A stretch of DNA of 36,681 bases from Sphaerotilus sp. (GCF_013299175.1 NZ_JAAFKF010000035.1:1-36681), one strand, 5' to 3'; shown: positions 1 through 14,700, counted from the stretch's first letter. The notes: generated from the sequence alone by a model not told the origin. A program made the numbers and translations.

Positions 1-1248
1 GCTGACCTGCACGGTCACGTTGTAGACGTTGTCTGCGCCAACATCATTCGGTGCTTCGTAATCGGGCGCCGCGACGAAGTGCAGCGCACCCGTCACCGCA
101 TCGACCGAGAACCTCGCCGCATCCGCACCACCCGCAATGCGGTACGTCAGCGTCTGCATCTGCACGGGCTGGTCCGCGTCGATCGCCGTCACCGTGGTCA
201 CGGCCGTGGCGTTCTCGGCCACGCTGACTGCGCCGCCCGAGGTGATCGCCGGCGTGTTGTCGTTGACCGCCTTGACAGCCACGGCGAGTGCCTGCGTATC
301 CGTGAGCAGGCCATCGCTGACCTGCACCACCACGTCGTACACGTTGTCCGCGCCAGCATCGCCGGGCACTTCGTAGTCGGGTGCCGTGACGAAACTCAGT
401 GCGCCCGTCACCGCGTCGATCGAGAACCTCGCCGCATCCGCGCCACCCGCAATGCGGTACGTCAGCGTCTGGCTCGGTGCATCGGCATCCGTCGCCGTCA
501 CCGTGGTCACGGCCGTGGCGTTCTCGGCCACGCTGATTGCGCCGCCCGAGGTGATCGTCGGTGTGTTGTCGTTGACTGCCGTGACAGCCACGGCGAGTGC
601 CTGCGTGTCTGTCAATGCACCGTCGCTGACCTGCACGGTCACGTTGTAGACGTTGTCTGCGCCAACATCATTCGGTGCTTCGTAATCGGGCGCCGCGACG
701 AAGTGCAGCGCACCCGTCACCGCATCGACCGAGAACCTCGCCGCATCCGCACCACCCGCAATGCGGTACGTCAGCGTCTGCATCTGCACGGGCTGGTCCG
801 CGTCGATCGCCGTCACCGTGGTCACGGCCGTGGCGTTCTCGGCCACGCTGACTGCGCCGCCCGAGGTGATCGCCGGCGTGTTGTCGTTGACCGCCGTGAC
901 AGCCACGGCGAGTGCCTGCGTGTCCGTGAGCAGGCCATCGCTGACACGCACCACCACGTCGTACACGTTGTCCGCGCCTGCATCATTCGGGGCTTCGTAG
1001 TCCGGCGCGGCAACGAAGCGCAGCCCGCCGGTCGCAGCATCGATCACGAACCGCGCTGCATCCGCACCGCCCGCGATGCTGTACGTCAGCGTCTGGCTCG
1101 GTGCATCGGCATCCGTCGCCGTCACCGTGGTCACGGCCGTGGCGTTCTCGGCCACGCTGAATGCGCCGCCCGAGGTGATCGCCGGCGTGTTGTCGTTGAC
1201 CGCCGTGACGGTCACGGCGAGCGTCTGCGTGTCGGTATGCAGGCCGTC
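1..1248 (-). repeat. 624-bp higher-order tandem repeat (two cadherin units per copy)
   Basis: The spacing of equivalent positions alternates between 315 and 309 bp (1, 316, 625, 940, 1249), so the true unit is 624 bp, or 208 residues. The longer unit carries QPVQMQ where the shorter has APSQ. Positions 1-315 and 625-939 differ at about two bases by eye. The 316-624 and 940-1248 halves differ in one part and match in the other. This suggests recent duplication with recombination. Confidence 0.85.
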
Positions 1249-2775
1249 GCTGACCTGCACCACCACGTCGTACACGTTGTCGGCGCTGGCATCGCTCGGC
1301 GCTTCGTAGTCCGGTGCCGCGACGAAACTCAGCACGCCCGTGGCCGCATCGACCGCGAACAACGCGGCATCGGCGCCCCCTGCAACCGTGTAGTGCAGCG
1401 TCTCCGCGGGCAGGTCGGCGTCCGTGGCCTGCACCTGGGTCACGGCGGTCTGGCCTTCCTGCATGGCCAGCGCGGCGCTCGCGCCACCGCCATCGGACGT
1501 GATGGTGGGCGTCGCACCGTTGACCGCCGTGATGGCAATGGTGAACGCCGACACCACGCTGCTGCCATCGGCCGACGTGGCACGCAGGAGGATGTCGCGG
1601 GTCGCCACGCCCTCTTCCTGCACGGTACGCGCCAATGTCACGACGCCCGTACTGGCGTTCACCGCGAAGCGCCCGCCCGCCGAGTCATCGAGCGTGTAGG
1701 TCACGGTATTGGTCGTGACATCCGCATCGACCGCCAGGCCCTGTACCCCGACCACGGTACCGACCGTGGCGTTTTCCAGCACGCCATCGGGCTGCCCATC
1801 GGCATCCACCAGGCTGGTCAGGTCAAACTCGTCCACGTCCGTGACCATGAGGGTGAAGCTCAGGATCTGCGCGCTGCCGTCGCTGGACAGTGCCTGCACG
1901 GTGATGCTGTGGACCTGTGCCGTCTCGGCATCCAGCGCACGGGCCGTGGTGACAACACCCGTGCTGGCGTTGATGGCGAAGCGCCCGCCCGCATCGTCGA
2001 GCAGCGTGTAGCCCACGTCGTGGTTCGTCGCATCGCTGTCCACGGCCCGCGCGGTCACACCGACAGCCGCACCAACCGAAGCGTCTTCCGGCACGAGGTT
2101 CGCCTGAGGATCGGTGTCCACGATCGGAGTAACACCGAATTCGTTCACGTCCTGCACGGCAATGGCTACGGCCAGCACGGTCGTGCTGCCATCGGCGGAC
2201 GTGGCGCGCACCACCACGTTGTGCGTCAACGCGACTTCCGCGTCCAGCGACACAGCCACGGTGAGCACACCCGTGCTGGCGTCGATCGCGAAGCGCCCGC
2301 CCGCCGAGTCGTCGAGCGTGTAGGTGACGGCGTTGGTCGTGGCATCCGCATCGACCGCCAGGCCATGGAACCCGACCACGGTGCCGACCGCGGCGTTTTC
2401 CTGCACGGTGTTGGCGGTACTGTCGGTGTCGATCAGGGCGCCAATGGCGAATTCGTTGACATCGGCGACCGTGATGCTCAGCGCCTGGGTGTCGGTGAGC
2501 AGGCCGTCGCTGACCTGCACCACCACGTCGTAGACGTTGTCGGTGCCAGCATCACTCGGTGCTTCGTGGTCGGGCGCCGCGGCGAAGCTCAGCGCGCCCG
2601 TCGCCGCGTCGATCGAAAACCGCGCCGCATCCGCACCGCCCGCGATGCTGTATTGGAGCGACGATCCACCGAGGTCCACGTCGCTGGCCGTGACGGTCCC
2701 GGCGGCGGTGGTGTTTTCCGCGAGGGAGAGCGTCGCCGTGGCCACACCGCCCAGGCTGGTGATCACGGGTGCGTC
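1..2775 (-). repeat. Cadherin-type repeat array, nine units, last one cut by the window edge
   Basis: Nine units of roughly 100-110 residues share cadherin features: NDNTPAITSGG at the entry, SVAENATAV, TDADAPSQTLTYSIAGG, a PDYEAP strand and DNVYDVVVQVSDG at the exit. The DxD and NDN positions are the usual calcium ligands. The units nearest the left edge are the most alike, and the array continues outside the window. Confidence 0.85.
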
Positions 2776-5700
2776 GTTGACCGGCATGACCGTCAGGGTG
2801 CCGACGATGGGGGCGATGCTGCCGCCGTCGCCGTCGCTGAGGTCGATCTGCACCGTGCGGACGGCACTGCCCGGATCGTCACTGGTGTTGCGGTAAGTGA
2901 TGTTGCGCAGCAGGGCTTGCACGGCGGTCGGCGTGGCGCTGGTGTTCAACTGGATCTGCAGCGGCGTGCTGCCCGTGACCGGCCCGGTGTAGGTGCCGAT
3001 GGCCACGCCGCCGAACAGCACGTCCAGCCCGCCAGGTCCGCCCAGACCGATCTGGCCCGCGCCCGTGCCCTGGTCGCGGATGGCGAGTGCGTCACTGGCG
3101 GTGCCGTTGGCGGTGATCGCGTAGGTGAGGACACCACCGCCGAAGTCGGCCGAATCGACATCCGAGACGGTCGCCCCGGCATCCAGGATCGCGGGGGCGT
3201 TCTCCACATAGGTGCCGCTGGTCGCCGACACCGTGACCGCCGGGGCGTCGTTGACCGCCGTGAGCACCACCGCGGTGTGGCCGGTGGCGCCCGCGCTGCC
3301 GTCGGAGAAGCTCCAGTCGATCTGCACCGCGGCGGGCGGCGTGTGGCTGGCGTTGGCGTAGGCGATCTGCTGCAGGGCCGCGTCCACCAAAGCGTGGGTG
3401 GCGCTGGCGTCGAAGGCGAGAACCAGCGTGCCGGCCGCGTTGGCCGTGACGGTGCCGATCGCCGTGCCACCGACCACGAGCGGGCCGCCTGGGGTCAGTG
3501 TGCCCAGCGTGCCGGTGGCACTGAACTGGTCGTCCACGCTGGCGCCGCCGTTGCGGGCGAGCGTGAGGGTGGCGCCGCTGAAACGGTTGGCGGCGTTGTC
3601 GCCAAGCTCGGCATCGAAGACACGCGCGCTGCCGCCCAGCAGCACGGCCGGCCCGTCCTCGGTGAACGCCGCCGCCGCATCGACCGCCACCAGGCGGACA
3701 TCGTCGAGGAGGAGACCGCAACCATCGCCCGTCCCAGGCGCCCCCCCGGACTGTGAACCCAGCGACGTGATGCGCAGGGTCGAGGTGGTGGCGGTGGCGG
3801 TGAAGACCGCGGCGTGCGAGGCCCAGGTGGTACCCGTCGTGAAGCGCCCGACCTCGACGCCGTTGACGCTGAGCTGGCCCATGTCGGTGACGTTCACATC
3901 GGCGCGGGTGACGGCCGCCAGGCTGAACACGTAGGTCTGGCCGATCTCGGTCGTGACCGTCTGTTCGAGGAAGCTGGGCACGGCGGTGGTCCACCAGCCT
4001 TCGACCTCGGCGAAGTGGCTGCCGTCCGGCGGTGCGGCGACGCTGTACAGGCCCGGATTGGTGGCGATTTCCAGACCCGAGTTGCCCGTCCAGGCACTGC
4101 TGCCGCTGCCCGCCTCGAACGAGCCATCGACGACGAGGTTCGTGCCGCCCAGGGCGAGCACTGGCGCATCGTTCACCGCCGTCACTTGGACAGTGATCGT
4201 GTTCGGTGTGGCGTCGGTGTCGGTGCCGCCGTTGGCGGTGCCACCGTCATCGATCACCTGGAACGTGAACGCAGCGAACGGGGCGCCGTTCCAGTCCGGG
4301 TTGGGCACGAACCGCAGGTTGACGAGGTCCACTGCTGCCACCACCTGACCCGCGACCACCGCCGTGCCCGCCAACTGGAGCGCGCCAGCCGCCGGCAGCG
4401 TCGTCAGCTTGACCGCCTGCAAGGCATGGCCATCGACATCGGAGAAGCCGAACTCCGCAGCCGTGAACGTGTGCGACCCGTCCTCGGCGAGGGTGAGGGT
4501 GCGGTCTGAGCCTGAAGGCGCGTCGTTGCGGGACAGGATCGCCACCGTGACGCTGCCGACGGTGCTCAGCGGGCCGCCCGTGCCCTGTGCGCCGGTATTG
4601 CCATCGGCCAAGGTCCAGTCGATCTGCACGCTGGCCGGGGGGGTGTCGCTGGTATTGGCGTAAGCGATCTGCTGCACCGCCGCGTTCACCAGCGCCTGCG
4701 TGGCCGTGGCACCGAAGGTGAGCACCAGGGTGCCGGCCGAATTCGTGTAGGTGCCAATGGTGGTGCCGCCCACCACCAGGTTGCCACTGACCACGGTGAT
4801 GGAACCCAGCGTGCCGGTGGCGCTGAACACATCTTGCGCATCGGTGCCGCCGTTGCGCACCAGGGTCAGCGTGGCGCCGCTGAAGTTGTTGGCAGCGCTG
4901 AGTTCGGCGTCCCACACCAGCACATCGCTGTCCAGCACCGTAGCTGCGCCGCCTTCGGTGTGGACGGGCATGCCGTCCAGCGAGTTGGTGCCCCCGACGG
5001 TGTCCAGCGAGCCGTTGGCGTTGTAGCGCACTACGGCGATGGCATAGCTGCTGCCGTTCCAGCTTCCGCCCGTCACCACGATTTTCCCGTCTGACTGCAC
5101 GGTAGCACTCTTGGCGTAGTCGTCGCCGCCGCGAACGTCGGTGGTGACGATGCCGTTGACGCCAAAACTGGTGTCCAGGGTTCCGTTGGCTTCATAGCGC
5201 ACGGCTGCGAAATCGTTGTGGCTGCCGGGTCGGCTCTGGCCAACCACCACAATCCGGCCGTCGACCTGCTGGATGACACTCGCGCCATAGTCGAGGAAGC
5301 CAATGTCGGTAGTCACCGTCCCGCCGCTACCGAAGCTGGCGTCGAGTGTGCCGTCGGTGTTCAATCGTGCGACCGCGAAGTCGTAAGGAAAGGGACCGAC
5401 GGTCCCGGCCAACAGAATCTTGCCGTCAGACTGCAAGACCATCTGCCCCGCCGGCCCCGGCCAGATGGCGACCGTCTGCATGCCACTGGTGCCGAAGCTC
5501 GAATCCACAGAGCCATCGCCGTTGTAGCGCACCAAGCCAAAGGCGCCATCGGCACCTCCGGCCACCAGGATCTTGCCGTCAGATTGCACTGCAACGCTGG
5601 TGGCGATGTCGTTGCCGACGCTGATCGAGGCCATGAGCGTGCCGCCGCTGCCGAAGCCGGTGTCGAGCGAGCCGTTGGCGTGGTAGCGCACCAGGGCGAA

Positions 5701-8700
5701 GTCGTCGTTGCTGCCGTTGAAGCTGTATCCCGCCACCAGGATCCTGCCATCAGATTGCAGCGTGACGCCTCGGGCACCGTCGTTGCCAGTGCCGATGCCG
5801 GTGGTGACGATGCCGTTGGTGCCAAAGCTGGTGTCCAGCGTGCCGTTGGCGTTGTAGCGCACCAAGGCGAAGTCGCCGGAGGATTGTCCGGCCACCAGAA
5901 CCTTGCCGTCGCCTTGCACGATGACGCCATAACCGGCGCCACCGAATACCGACACCACCTGGCCGGTGCCGTTGAACGTGGTGTCGAGCGACCCGTCGGT
6001 GTTGTAGCGCACGAGGGCAATGCCGATGTCAGTTGTTCCCGCCACCAGGACTTTGCCATCGGCCTGCACAGTGACGCTGTTGCCGATGGCATCGCCTGAG
6101 CCGACCGCAGTGGTGAGCATCCCCGTGCCGCCGCCGAAGCCTGGGGGCAGGAACGTCGGTGCGTCGTTGAAGGCGGTCACAGTGACCGCCACCGTATCGG
6201 TGTTGACGCTGAAGGCCGTGCTACCGCCGCAGGTGCTGGTGTCGACCTTTGTGCCGGCGCTGCCGCTGGTGGTGTCCCAGGCACGCAGGATGAGCGCGGC
6301 ATTTTGGGTGCCGGCGTGGTTGGCGTTGGGGGCGAAGTACAGCCGCGTGTTGGCGTTGTCGGCCAAGAGCAGCGCAGAGGTGTTGCTGACCGCGCCCACC
6401 GCAGCCCAACTGACGCCGCCATTGGTGCTGTAGAACCAGGTGCCGTTGGTTTCCACGGTGGCGGTGATGGCGATGCCCTTGACCGCGGCACTGTCAGCGT
6501 CGGTCATGCCACCGGTGAAGGCACTGATGGGTGAACCCACGGCGCCCGACGGCACGCCGGCATCTTCGGCCACGGTGATCGACAAGGCGGTGTTGGCCAG
6601 CACGGGCGCATCGTTGACGGCAGTGATCGCCACCGTGACGCTGCCGACGGTGCTCAGCGGGCCGCCCGTGCCCTGTGCGCCGGTATTGCCATCGGCCAAG
6701 GTCCAGTCGATCTGCACGCTGGCTGGGGGGGTGTCGTTGCCGGTGGCATAGGCGATCTGCTGCACCGCCGCGTTCACCAGCGCCTGCGTGGCCGTGGCAC
6801 CGAAGGTGAGCACCAGGGTGCCGGCGGCGTTCTGCGTGACGGTGCCGATGGTGGTGCCGCCCACGGACAGATTCGCCCCTTGGGTCAGTGTGCCCAGCGT
6901 GCCGGTGGCGCTGAACTGGTCGTCCACGCTGGCGCCGCCGTTGCGCACCAGCGTGAGGGTGGCACCGGCGTAGCTGTTGATGGCGGCCAGCTCGGGGTCG
7001 AACACCTGCACGTCCGCATCCAGCACGGTCGCGGCACCGCCTTCGGTGTGGGTGGGGGTGGCGTCCAGTCCGGTGAACGCCGGCGCCGAGTTCACGGCAG
7101 TGATGGCCACGGTCGTGCTGCCGCTGGTCGAGCGCGCGCCGCCGCTGCCTTGTGCGCCGGTGTTGCCATCGCTGAAGAGCCAGTCGAGCTGGACGCTGGC
7201 CGGTGGCGTGGCGCTGGTGTTGGCGTAGGCGATCTGCTGCAGCGCCGCGTTCACCCGCGTGCCCGTGGCGCTGGCGTTGAAGCTCACCGTCAGCGTGCCG
7301 GCGGCGTTGGCGGTGACGGTGCCGATGGTGGTGCCACCGACGACCAGCGCCCCGCCCGGCGTGAGCGGGCCGAGCGTGCCGGTGGCGCTGAACACGTCCT
7401 GGCTGCTCGCGCCCCCGTTGCGGGCGAGCGTGAGCGTGGCGCCACCGAAGTGGCCGGCCGCACCCAGCTCGGCATCCGACACCAGCAGCGCGCTGTCCAG
7501 CACCACCGCCGCACCACCCTCGGTGAACGACGCAGCAGCAGACACAGACACCGCGAGCACCGGCGCATCGTTGACCGCCACCACCGCCATGCTGACCACG
7601 AAAGGCGTGCTGGTGCCGCCGCTGCCGTCGGACACCGTCAGGCGGATGCTGCGGGTGGCCGTGCTCGGGGTGTCGCTGGTGTCGCGGTAGGTGGCATTGC
7701 GCAGCAGTGCCTGGGCGGCGGCCACGCTGGCGTTGCCGTTGAAGGTGACGACCAGCGGCGTGCTGCCGTTGCCGAAGCCGGTGTGGCTACCGATGACCAC
7801 GCCACCATAGGTCACGTCGTTGCCGGACAGCCCGATCTGGCCCGCGCCGGTGCCCTGGTTGCGCAGGCCCAGCTCGTCGGTGGCGGTGCCGTTGGCGGTG
7901 ATCTGGAACGTGAGGTTGCCGCCCGTCAGGAAGGCGTTGTCCGCGTCGGTCAGCGTGGCGGTCGGGTCGTACAGGGGCGCGGCGTTTTCGGTGTAACTGC
8001 CGCTGAAGCCGGTCAGCGCGAGCACCGGCGACGCATTGAACATCGCCGCCGCCACGTTCATCGCGAACTCGGAGGTGGCGCTGTAGGTGCTCGCCCCGGT
8101 CTTGAGCGTGGCGGTGGCGCTGACCCGGTCACCGACGGCGGGCGCCATGCCGGTCAGGGTGACATCCAGCGCGGCGTGGCCGGTGGCGTCCGTGGTGACA
8201 TCGGTGGTGCCGAGATAGACAGCACCCTCCCCGTAGCCGGTCGGGTCTTCCGTGCCGAGCGGGCTGGAAAAGAACTCGATGCGCAGCGTCTGGCTGGCGG
8301 CGGTGTCGATGGCGCCCTGTATCCGGACATCGGCACCCTGGATCACCGCGCTGTAGAGCACGGGGGTGTTCAGCAGCGTGTTGGCGCCGGTATCGACATC
8401 GCCGGCGTCGTTGGCGGTCAGACCATCGTTGCCGAGGTCGATCGCCAGGCCGGTGTTGTCGTGGAAAGTGTTGCCGAGCACGGTGGTCGGTGCGCTGGTG
8501 GTCAGCACGACGACACCCGCGCCGGTGTTGCCGGCGATGGTGTTTCCTTCCCCGACACCCGTGCCGCCGATGCGCACGCCGGCGCTGCCGTTGTTGACCA
8601 CGATGCCGCCGCTGACCCCCGCGCCGCCGCCGTTGCCCAGCAGCCCGCCGCCGGTCGCTGCCACGCCGATCTGGTTGCCCTGGACCGTCACGCCGTTGGC

Positions 8701-11700
8701 ATAGAGGTAGATGCCGCCGCGGGCCGCGCTCCAGCTCGTGGCCGTGTTGCCGGACAGGACGTTGCCGGCGATCGTGGTGGACGCGGCCTGCAGGTCCACC
8801 ACCACCGCGAAGCCGCCGTTGGTCAGTGCGGCCGAACCCGCGGCGTTGACGCCGATCCAGTTGGACAGCACCGCGTTGCCGCTGGTGTTCGCGTCGGAGA
8901 GGAAGACGCCGTACTGCGCATTGCCGGAAATCAGGTTGCGGTAGGCGCTGCCCGCGCCGCCCACCGTGTTGCCCGACGCCCCGGCCCCGAGGCCGATGCC
9001 CACGCCCACGTTGCCCAGCGCGGCCGTACCTGCCAGGTTGGTGCCGATGAAGTTGCCCTGGATCTGGTTGCCGGTCGAGCCGGTGCCGCTCAGGTTGATG
9101 CCGTCGTTGGTGTTGCCCGAAATCAGGTTGCGCGTGGTCGCCGTGGTGCCGCCGATGACGTTGTTGGCGGAGTTGTCCACCACGATGCCCCAGGTGTTGC
9201 CGGCGGCGGCGGTACCGGCGGCGTTGGTGCCGATGAAGTTGCCTTCGACCGTGCTGCCACCACCGCCGCTCAGGTACAGCCCGTAGTGCCCGAAGTTGCG
9301 GATCACCAGGCCCCGCACGGTGCTGTTGCCGGCGGTGATCGCCAGGCCGTCGGCCGAACCCGCCGCGGCACTGCCGTTGAGCACCACCACGGGCAACCCG
9401 CCCGCCGCCGCCCAGTCGGCGTCCGTCGTGGCGTCGATCACCACCGCCTCGGTCACGGTCGGCAAGGCATCCGGCACCGTGCCGGGATCAGGTCCGTCGT
9501 AGGAGAGCGTGATGGTATGGGCGCCACCGACCAGTGCGTCGGCGATGTCGAAGACGATGCGGTCGGCGCCCCCCAGTGCATTGGTGGTGTTGTTGGCCGC
9601 CGTGATCGCCTCGCGCAGGCTGATGCGGCCATCGGCGCCGCGGCTGGCGATGAGCGCGGCGATGCTGCTGGTGTTGCCGTCGAAGACATCGGAGGCGGTG
9701 GTCACGACCAGCGTGTTGAAGGTGTCGTTGTCCGCGTTCGAGATCGACACATCGGCCGGGTCGCGTCCGTTGTAGGCGGCATCGGCACTGACGGCGGGTG
9801 CCAGGACGATGTTGGACCAGACCGTGCCATCGACGATGGTGTCGTCCACGCCGGTGACGGTGACGACCTGGGCGACGTTCCAGTTCGCGCTGGTGAAGGT
9901 GAGCGACCCGGTGCCCAGGGACAGCTCGGTCGTGTCGAAGACGCTGAGGGCGATCGTGACATCGGCGGTGGGCGCCGTGGCCAGCACGACGCTGAAACTG
10001 CCGGTGGCCTGGCCTTCGCTGGTGTTCGACAGACTCTGGACCACCACCCCGGGCGTGCCATTGGTGGCGACGACGTTGGCGGCGAATTCGGAGGTGCTGC
10101 CGTAGCTGCCACCGCCGTTGTCCACGGTAGCGGTGGCGCTGACGCTGTGGCCTGCCGTGACGGTGACGCCGCTGAGCATGGCGCTGAAGCTGGCGTTGCC
10201 GCTGGCGTCGGTGGTGACGGTGGCGGTGCCGAGGTAGACCGCCGCTTCGCCGAAGCCGCTGGGGTCCGCCACCGGGGAGGAGAAGAACTCGATGCGGTAG
10301 GTGGACGATGCCTGGCTGTTGAACGTGCCGATGACGGTGGTGTTGCCGCCGGTGGTGTTGGCGCTGGACAGGACGGGGGTGTTCTGCAGGCCGTTGGCGC
10401 CGGTGTCCACGTCGAGTGCATCGTTGGCGAGCACCGCACCGAATGTTTCCAGATCGATGCCCAGGCCCCCATTGCCGGTCAGGCGGTTGCGCAGCACGCT
10501 GACACCCGAAGCGGCGTTGCCGATCTGAACGCCCGCCCCGGCATTCGACGCGATCAGGTTGCCTTCGTTCGCACCCGCACCACCGATGCGCACACCGCTG
10601 CTGCTGTTGAAGACAAAAACCCCTGTGCCCTGGTTGCCCAGTGCCGTGACCCCATCGGACCCCACACCGATGGAATTGCCCTGGATGGTCACAGTCGAGG
10701 TGCCATTGACCGCAATGCCGCCCCAGGACTGGCTCGCGGCGATGACGTTGCGGTCGCTGGGCGACGCACTGCCGATGACCGTCCCCGTGCCTGCGCTGAC
10801 CAGATCGATCGCCCAGCCTGCATTGCCGCGCGCCTGGATGCCGGTCACGTCGGTGCCGAGGTAGTTGCCCACGATGCGCGTGTTGGCCACTCCGGGTCCG
10901 ACCACGATCGCCTTGTCCGCGAACGCCGAGACCACGAGGCCGCGAATGGTCGATCCGCTGGCCTGTACATACAACCCCGTGCTGGCCGCGTAGCCACCGT
11001 CGAGCACGACCACGGGCGCAGTGGCGGCATCCGGCTCGGTGCGGCCATCGATTTCAACCGCATCGGTCAGCGTGGGCAGGTTCGTCGTCAGGGCGATCGT
11101 GTGCGCGCCCGCCACGAGCGGGGCGGCGATGTTGAAGGCGATGCGGTCCACGCTGCTGCCGTTGCCCGTGTTGTTGGCCGCCGTGATCGCCTCGCGCAGG
11201 CTGACGAACCCGTCCGCGCCCTTGTTCGCCAGCAGCGTGCTCAGGCTGGTGGTGTCGCCGTCGCTGGTGTCGCTGGTGGTGTCCACGGTGATGGTGGCCT
11301 GGGCGCTGGAGATGGCGGCGACGTTGCGGGAGAACTCGGAGGTATCGGTGAACACCGTGTAGGCAGCGTTGCTCTTGGTGGCCGTGGCGGTGATGAACTC
11401 GCCCACGGCCACGTTCGCCCCGAGGGAGATGCTGAAGGTGGCGTTGCCAGTGACACCCGTGGGCACGTTGACGGCACCGAGGAACCGCTGGGCCTCGCCG
11501 TAGCCGCTGCTGTCCTGGGTGGTGGTGGCGAAGAACTCGACGCGGTAGTAGCTGCCGGGGGTGCTGTCGAGCGTGGCGAACACCGTCAACTGGTTGGACG
11601 CATTGGTGCGGGCCAGCGACAGCACGGGGGTGTTCTGCAGGTTGTTGGCGCCGGTGTCAGCGTCCAGGGCATCGTTGGCGGTAGCACCCTGCGCACCCAG

Positions 11701-14700
11701 GTCGATGCCGAGACCCACGCTGGTGCCGACCGTGTTGCCCAGCACCGCATTGCTGTTCGTGCCGTTGCCATATACACGGATGCCTGCGGTCCACACACCT
11801 CCTTGCCCGCTGAAGGCGATGGTGTTGCCCGCGCCAGCCGCGGTACCGCCGATCTGGTTGCCGCTGGCGGTGTTTTCCACCAGGATGCCGTTTTGCTGCA
11901 TGCCCCAGTTGGCCGTGCCTGCCAGGTCCGTTCCAATGCGGTTGCCCTGGATGACGGTGCCGGAAATGGCGCCGTCGAGTTCGATGCCGACCAGCCCGGC
12001 GCCGGCGATCCAGTTGCCGCTGTTGGCCACCGTGCCGCCGATGACGCTGTTGTCGGCGCCACCGTGGACGTAGATGCCATCCCCGCCATTGCCGAGCATC
12101 CCGGTGCCGGCCGCGTTGACGCCCAGCCAGTTGCCGCGCACGGTGTTGCCGTCGGTGGCTTCATCGGCCATCTCGATCGCATCGTCGCCGTTGCCGGAGA
12201 TGACGTTGCGCTGTGCCGCCAGGGTGCCGCCAATCGTGTTGGCGTTCGCCCCTGCCTGCAAGAGGATGCCGTTGACGGTGTTGCCCAGGGCGAGCAGGCC
12301 GGTAGCATCGGTGCCGATGTAGTTGCCCGCCACGGTGTTGCCCGTGACTTCGGCGTTCTCCATGACCACGCCGTTGTAGTTGCCCGAGATGACATTGCGT
12401 TCGCCCACGTCGTTGCTGCCGTCGGCGTTGGTGCCGATCAGGTTGCCAGTGATGGCCAACGCAGAGCCGCCGTTGTAGAGGTACACACCCGCCCCGGTGT
12501 TGCCCAGCAGCGTGCTGCCATCGGCGCCAAGCCCGATCAGGTTGCCCTGGACGCGGTTGTTGATGGCGCCATTGGCGACCAGCACGCCGGTCTCGTTGCC
12601 GGAGATGACGTTGCCAGCCCCCGCCAAGCCCGAGCCAACCTGGTTCCCGGACACCGCACTCCAGAACGACACACCACCTTGGGCGTTGCCCAGCGCCACC
12701 TGTCCGGAGGCGTCGGTACCGATGTAATTGCCCTGCACGACATTGCCCGTCGTGCCGCTGTCGATCATTTCCACGCCATACCAGTTGTTCCCGGAAATGA
12801 CGTTGCGCTCGGCGGTGTCGTTCGATCCATCGGCATTGGTGCCGATGCGGTTGTTGCTGGCACCACCCTGGAGGACCACGCCGCTGAGACCATTGACCTG
12901 CGCGGTGCCGTTCAGGTCGAACAGGCCGGTGCTGTCGGTGCCGATGTAGTTGCCGACCACGACATTGCCGGTGGCGGCAGCGGTGGTGATGAGGATGCCT
13001 TCGCCACCGTTGCCGGAGACCACGTTGCGCTGGCCCGCCGTGGTGCCGCCGATGGTGTTGCCGGCCGACTCGATGCGGATGCCCTCGTTGGCATTGGCCA
13101 GTGCCGCGTCACCGCTGGCCGTGGTGCCGATGTAGTTGCCATGGATCTGGTTGCCCGTCGAGGTGCCACCGATCCAGAGACCCGTCCCGCTGTTGCCGGA
13201 CACGACGTTGCGGTCGGCCGCCGTGGCGCCGCCAATGGTGTTGTTGCTCGCGTTCCAGAGGTTGATGCCCTGCTGGTTGCCACGGCCAGTCACGCCGTCC
13301 GCACCGACGCCGAACCAGTTACCGGCAATGGTGTTGCCATTGCTGCCGGAAATGTCGATGCCGTCCTGGGTAAACCGCTGGAAGTTCAGGCCGCGCACGG
13401 AGCTGCCGCCCGAGCCTGCATAAAACCGCAAACCGTCCAGCACCACGCCCCCGCCGTCGAGCACGATGGCCGGCTGGCTGCCCTGGGCGGCGAAGCTGTC
13501 GTCGGTGCTGCCGTCGATGTTCACGGCTTGGCCGAGGGTGGGCAGCAAGGAGGTCAGCGCGATCGTGTGGACACCCGTTCCATTGATGCCGAAGACGATC
13601 TTGTCCGCCGTGGCGCCGTTGGCGGTGTTGTTGACGGCGGTGATGGCTTCGCGCAGCGAGATGCGCTGGTCGGCGCCGCGGTTGTTGCCGAGGTTGGTGA
13701 TCGAGGTGGGGGTGCCGTCCAGCGTGTCGGCCACGGTATCGACCACCACCACACCAGTGGCCGTGGCGATCACGTTCATGCTGAACTCGGAGGTCGCGCC
13801 GTAGGTGCCGCCACCCAGGTCCACGGTGGCCGTGGCGCTGACGCGGTCGCCGTTGTTGACCCAGGCATCGGTCAGCGTGGTGCTGAACGAGGCAGACCCG
13901 AGAGCATCGGTGGTGACGGTCGTGAAGCCCAGGTAGCGTTCTCCTTCGCCATAGCCTGTGGGATCTTCTCCACCTTTGTGGTTGGCATAGAAATCGATGC
14001 GGAACGTGGTCAGGATGTTCGAGTTCAACGACCCCACGATCGCCGTACCGGCCGGCGAGGATGCCGCACTGGTCAGACTGGGGAAGTTCTGCAGGTTGTT
14101 GGCGCCAAAGTCAAAGTCCCCGATGTCGTTCCCGGTGACCCCGTTGTCGGGGCCGAGGTCGATGCCTGTCTCGCCATTGGCCGTGATGGCATTGCCGATG
14201 AAGGTGTTCGACTTGCCATTGTTGGTGTTGGCCAGAATCCCGTCGCCCGCATTGAAGGCGATCAGGTTGCCCGCCCCGACAGCGTCGCCCCCGATGACGG
14301 AATACTCGCTGCTGCCGCTCAGGCGCACGCCGTCCCAGCCGTTACCGCGCGCCAGGGTGCCGGTGACGTCGGTGCCGAGGGAGTTGCCCTGGACCAACGT
14401 GCCATTTGCATCGGTGATGCCGATGCCGTTCTGGCTGTTGCTCGCAATCACGTTGCGCCCGCCCGCTGCGGTCGAGCCGATGACGGTGTTGGTCGCCTGG
14501 TTGACGTTGATGCCGTTGTGGGCATTGCCCATGCTGGTCTGGCCGTCAGCGGCCAGACCGATGGTGTTGCCTTGCACGAGGTTGGTCGTCGAGTTGCTGC
14601 CGTCGATGGCGATGCCGGCGTTCAGGTTGCCCGAGATGACGTTGCCCGCACCGGCGGCGAGGCCGCCAATGGTGTTGCCACTGGCACCGCCGTCGATCTG

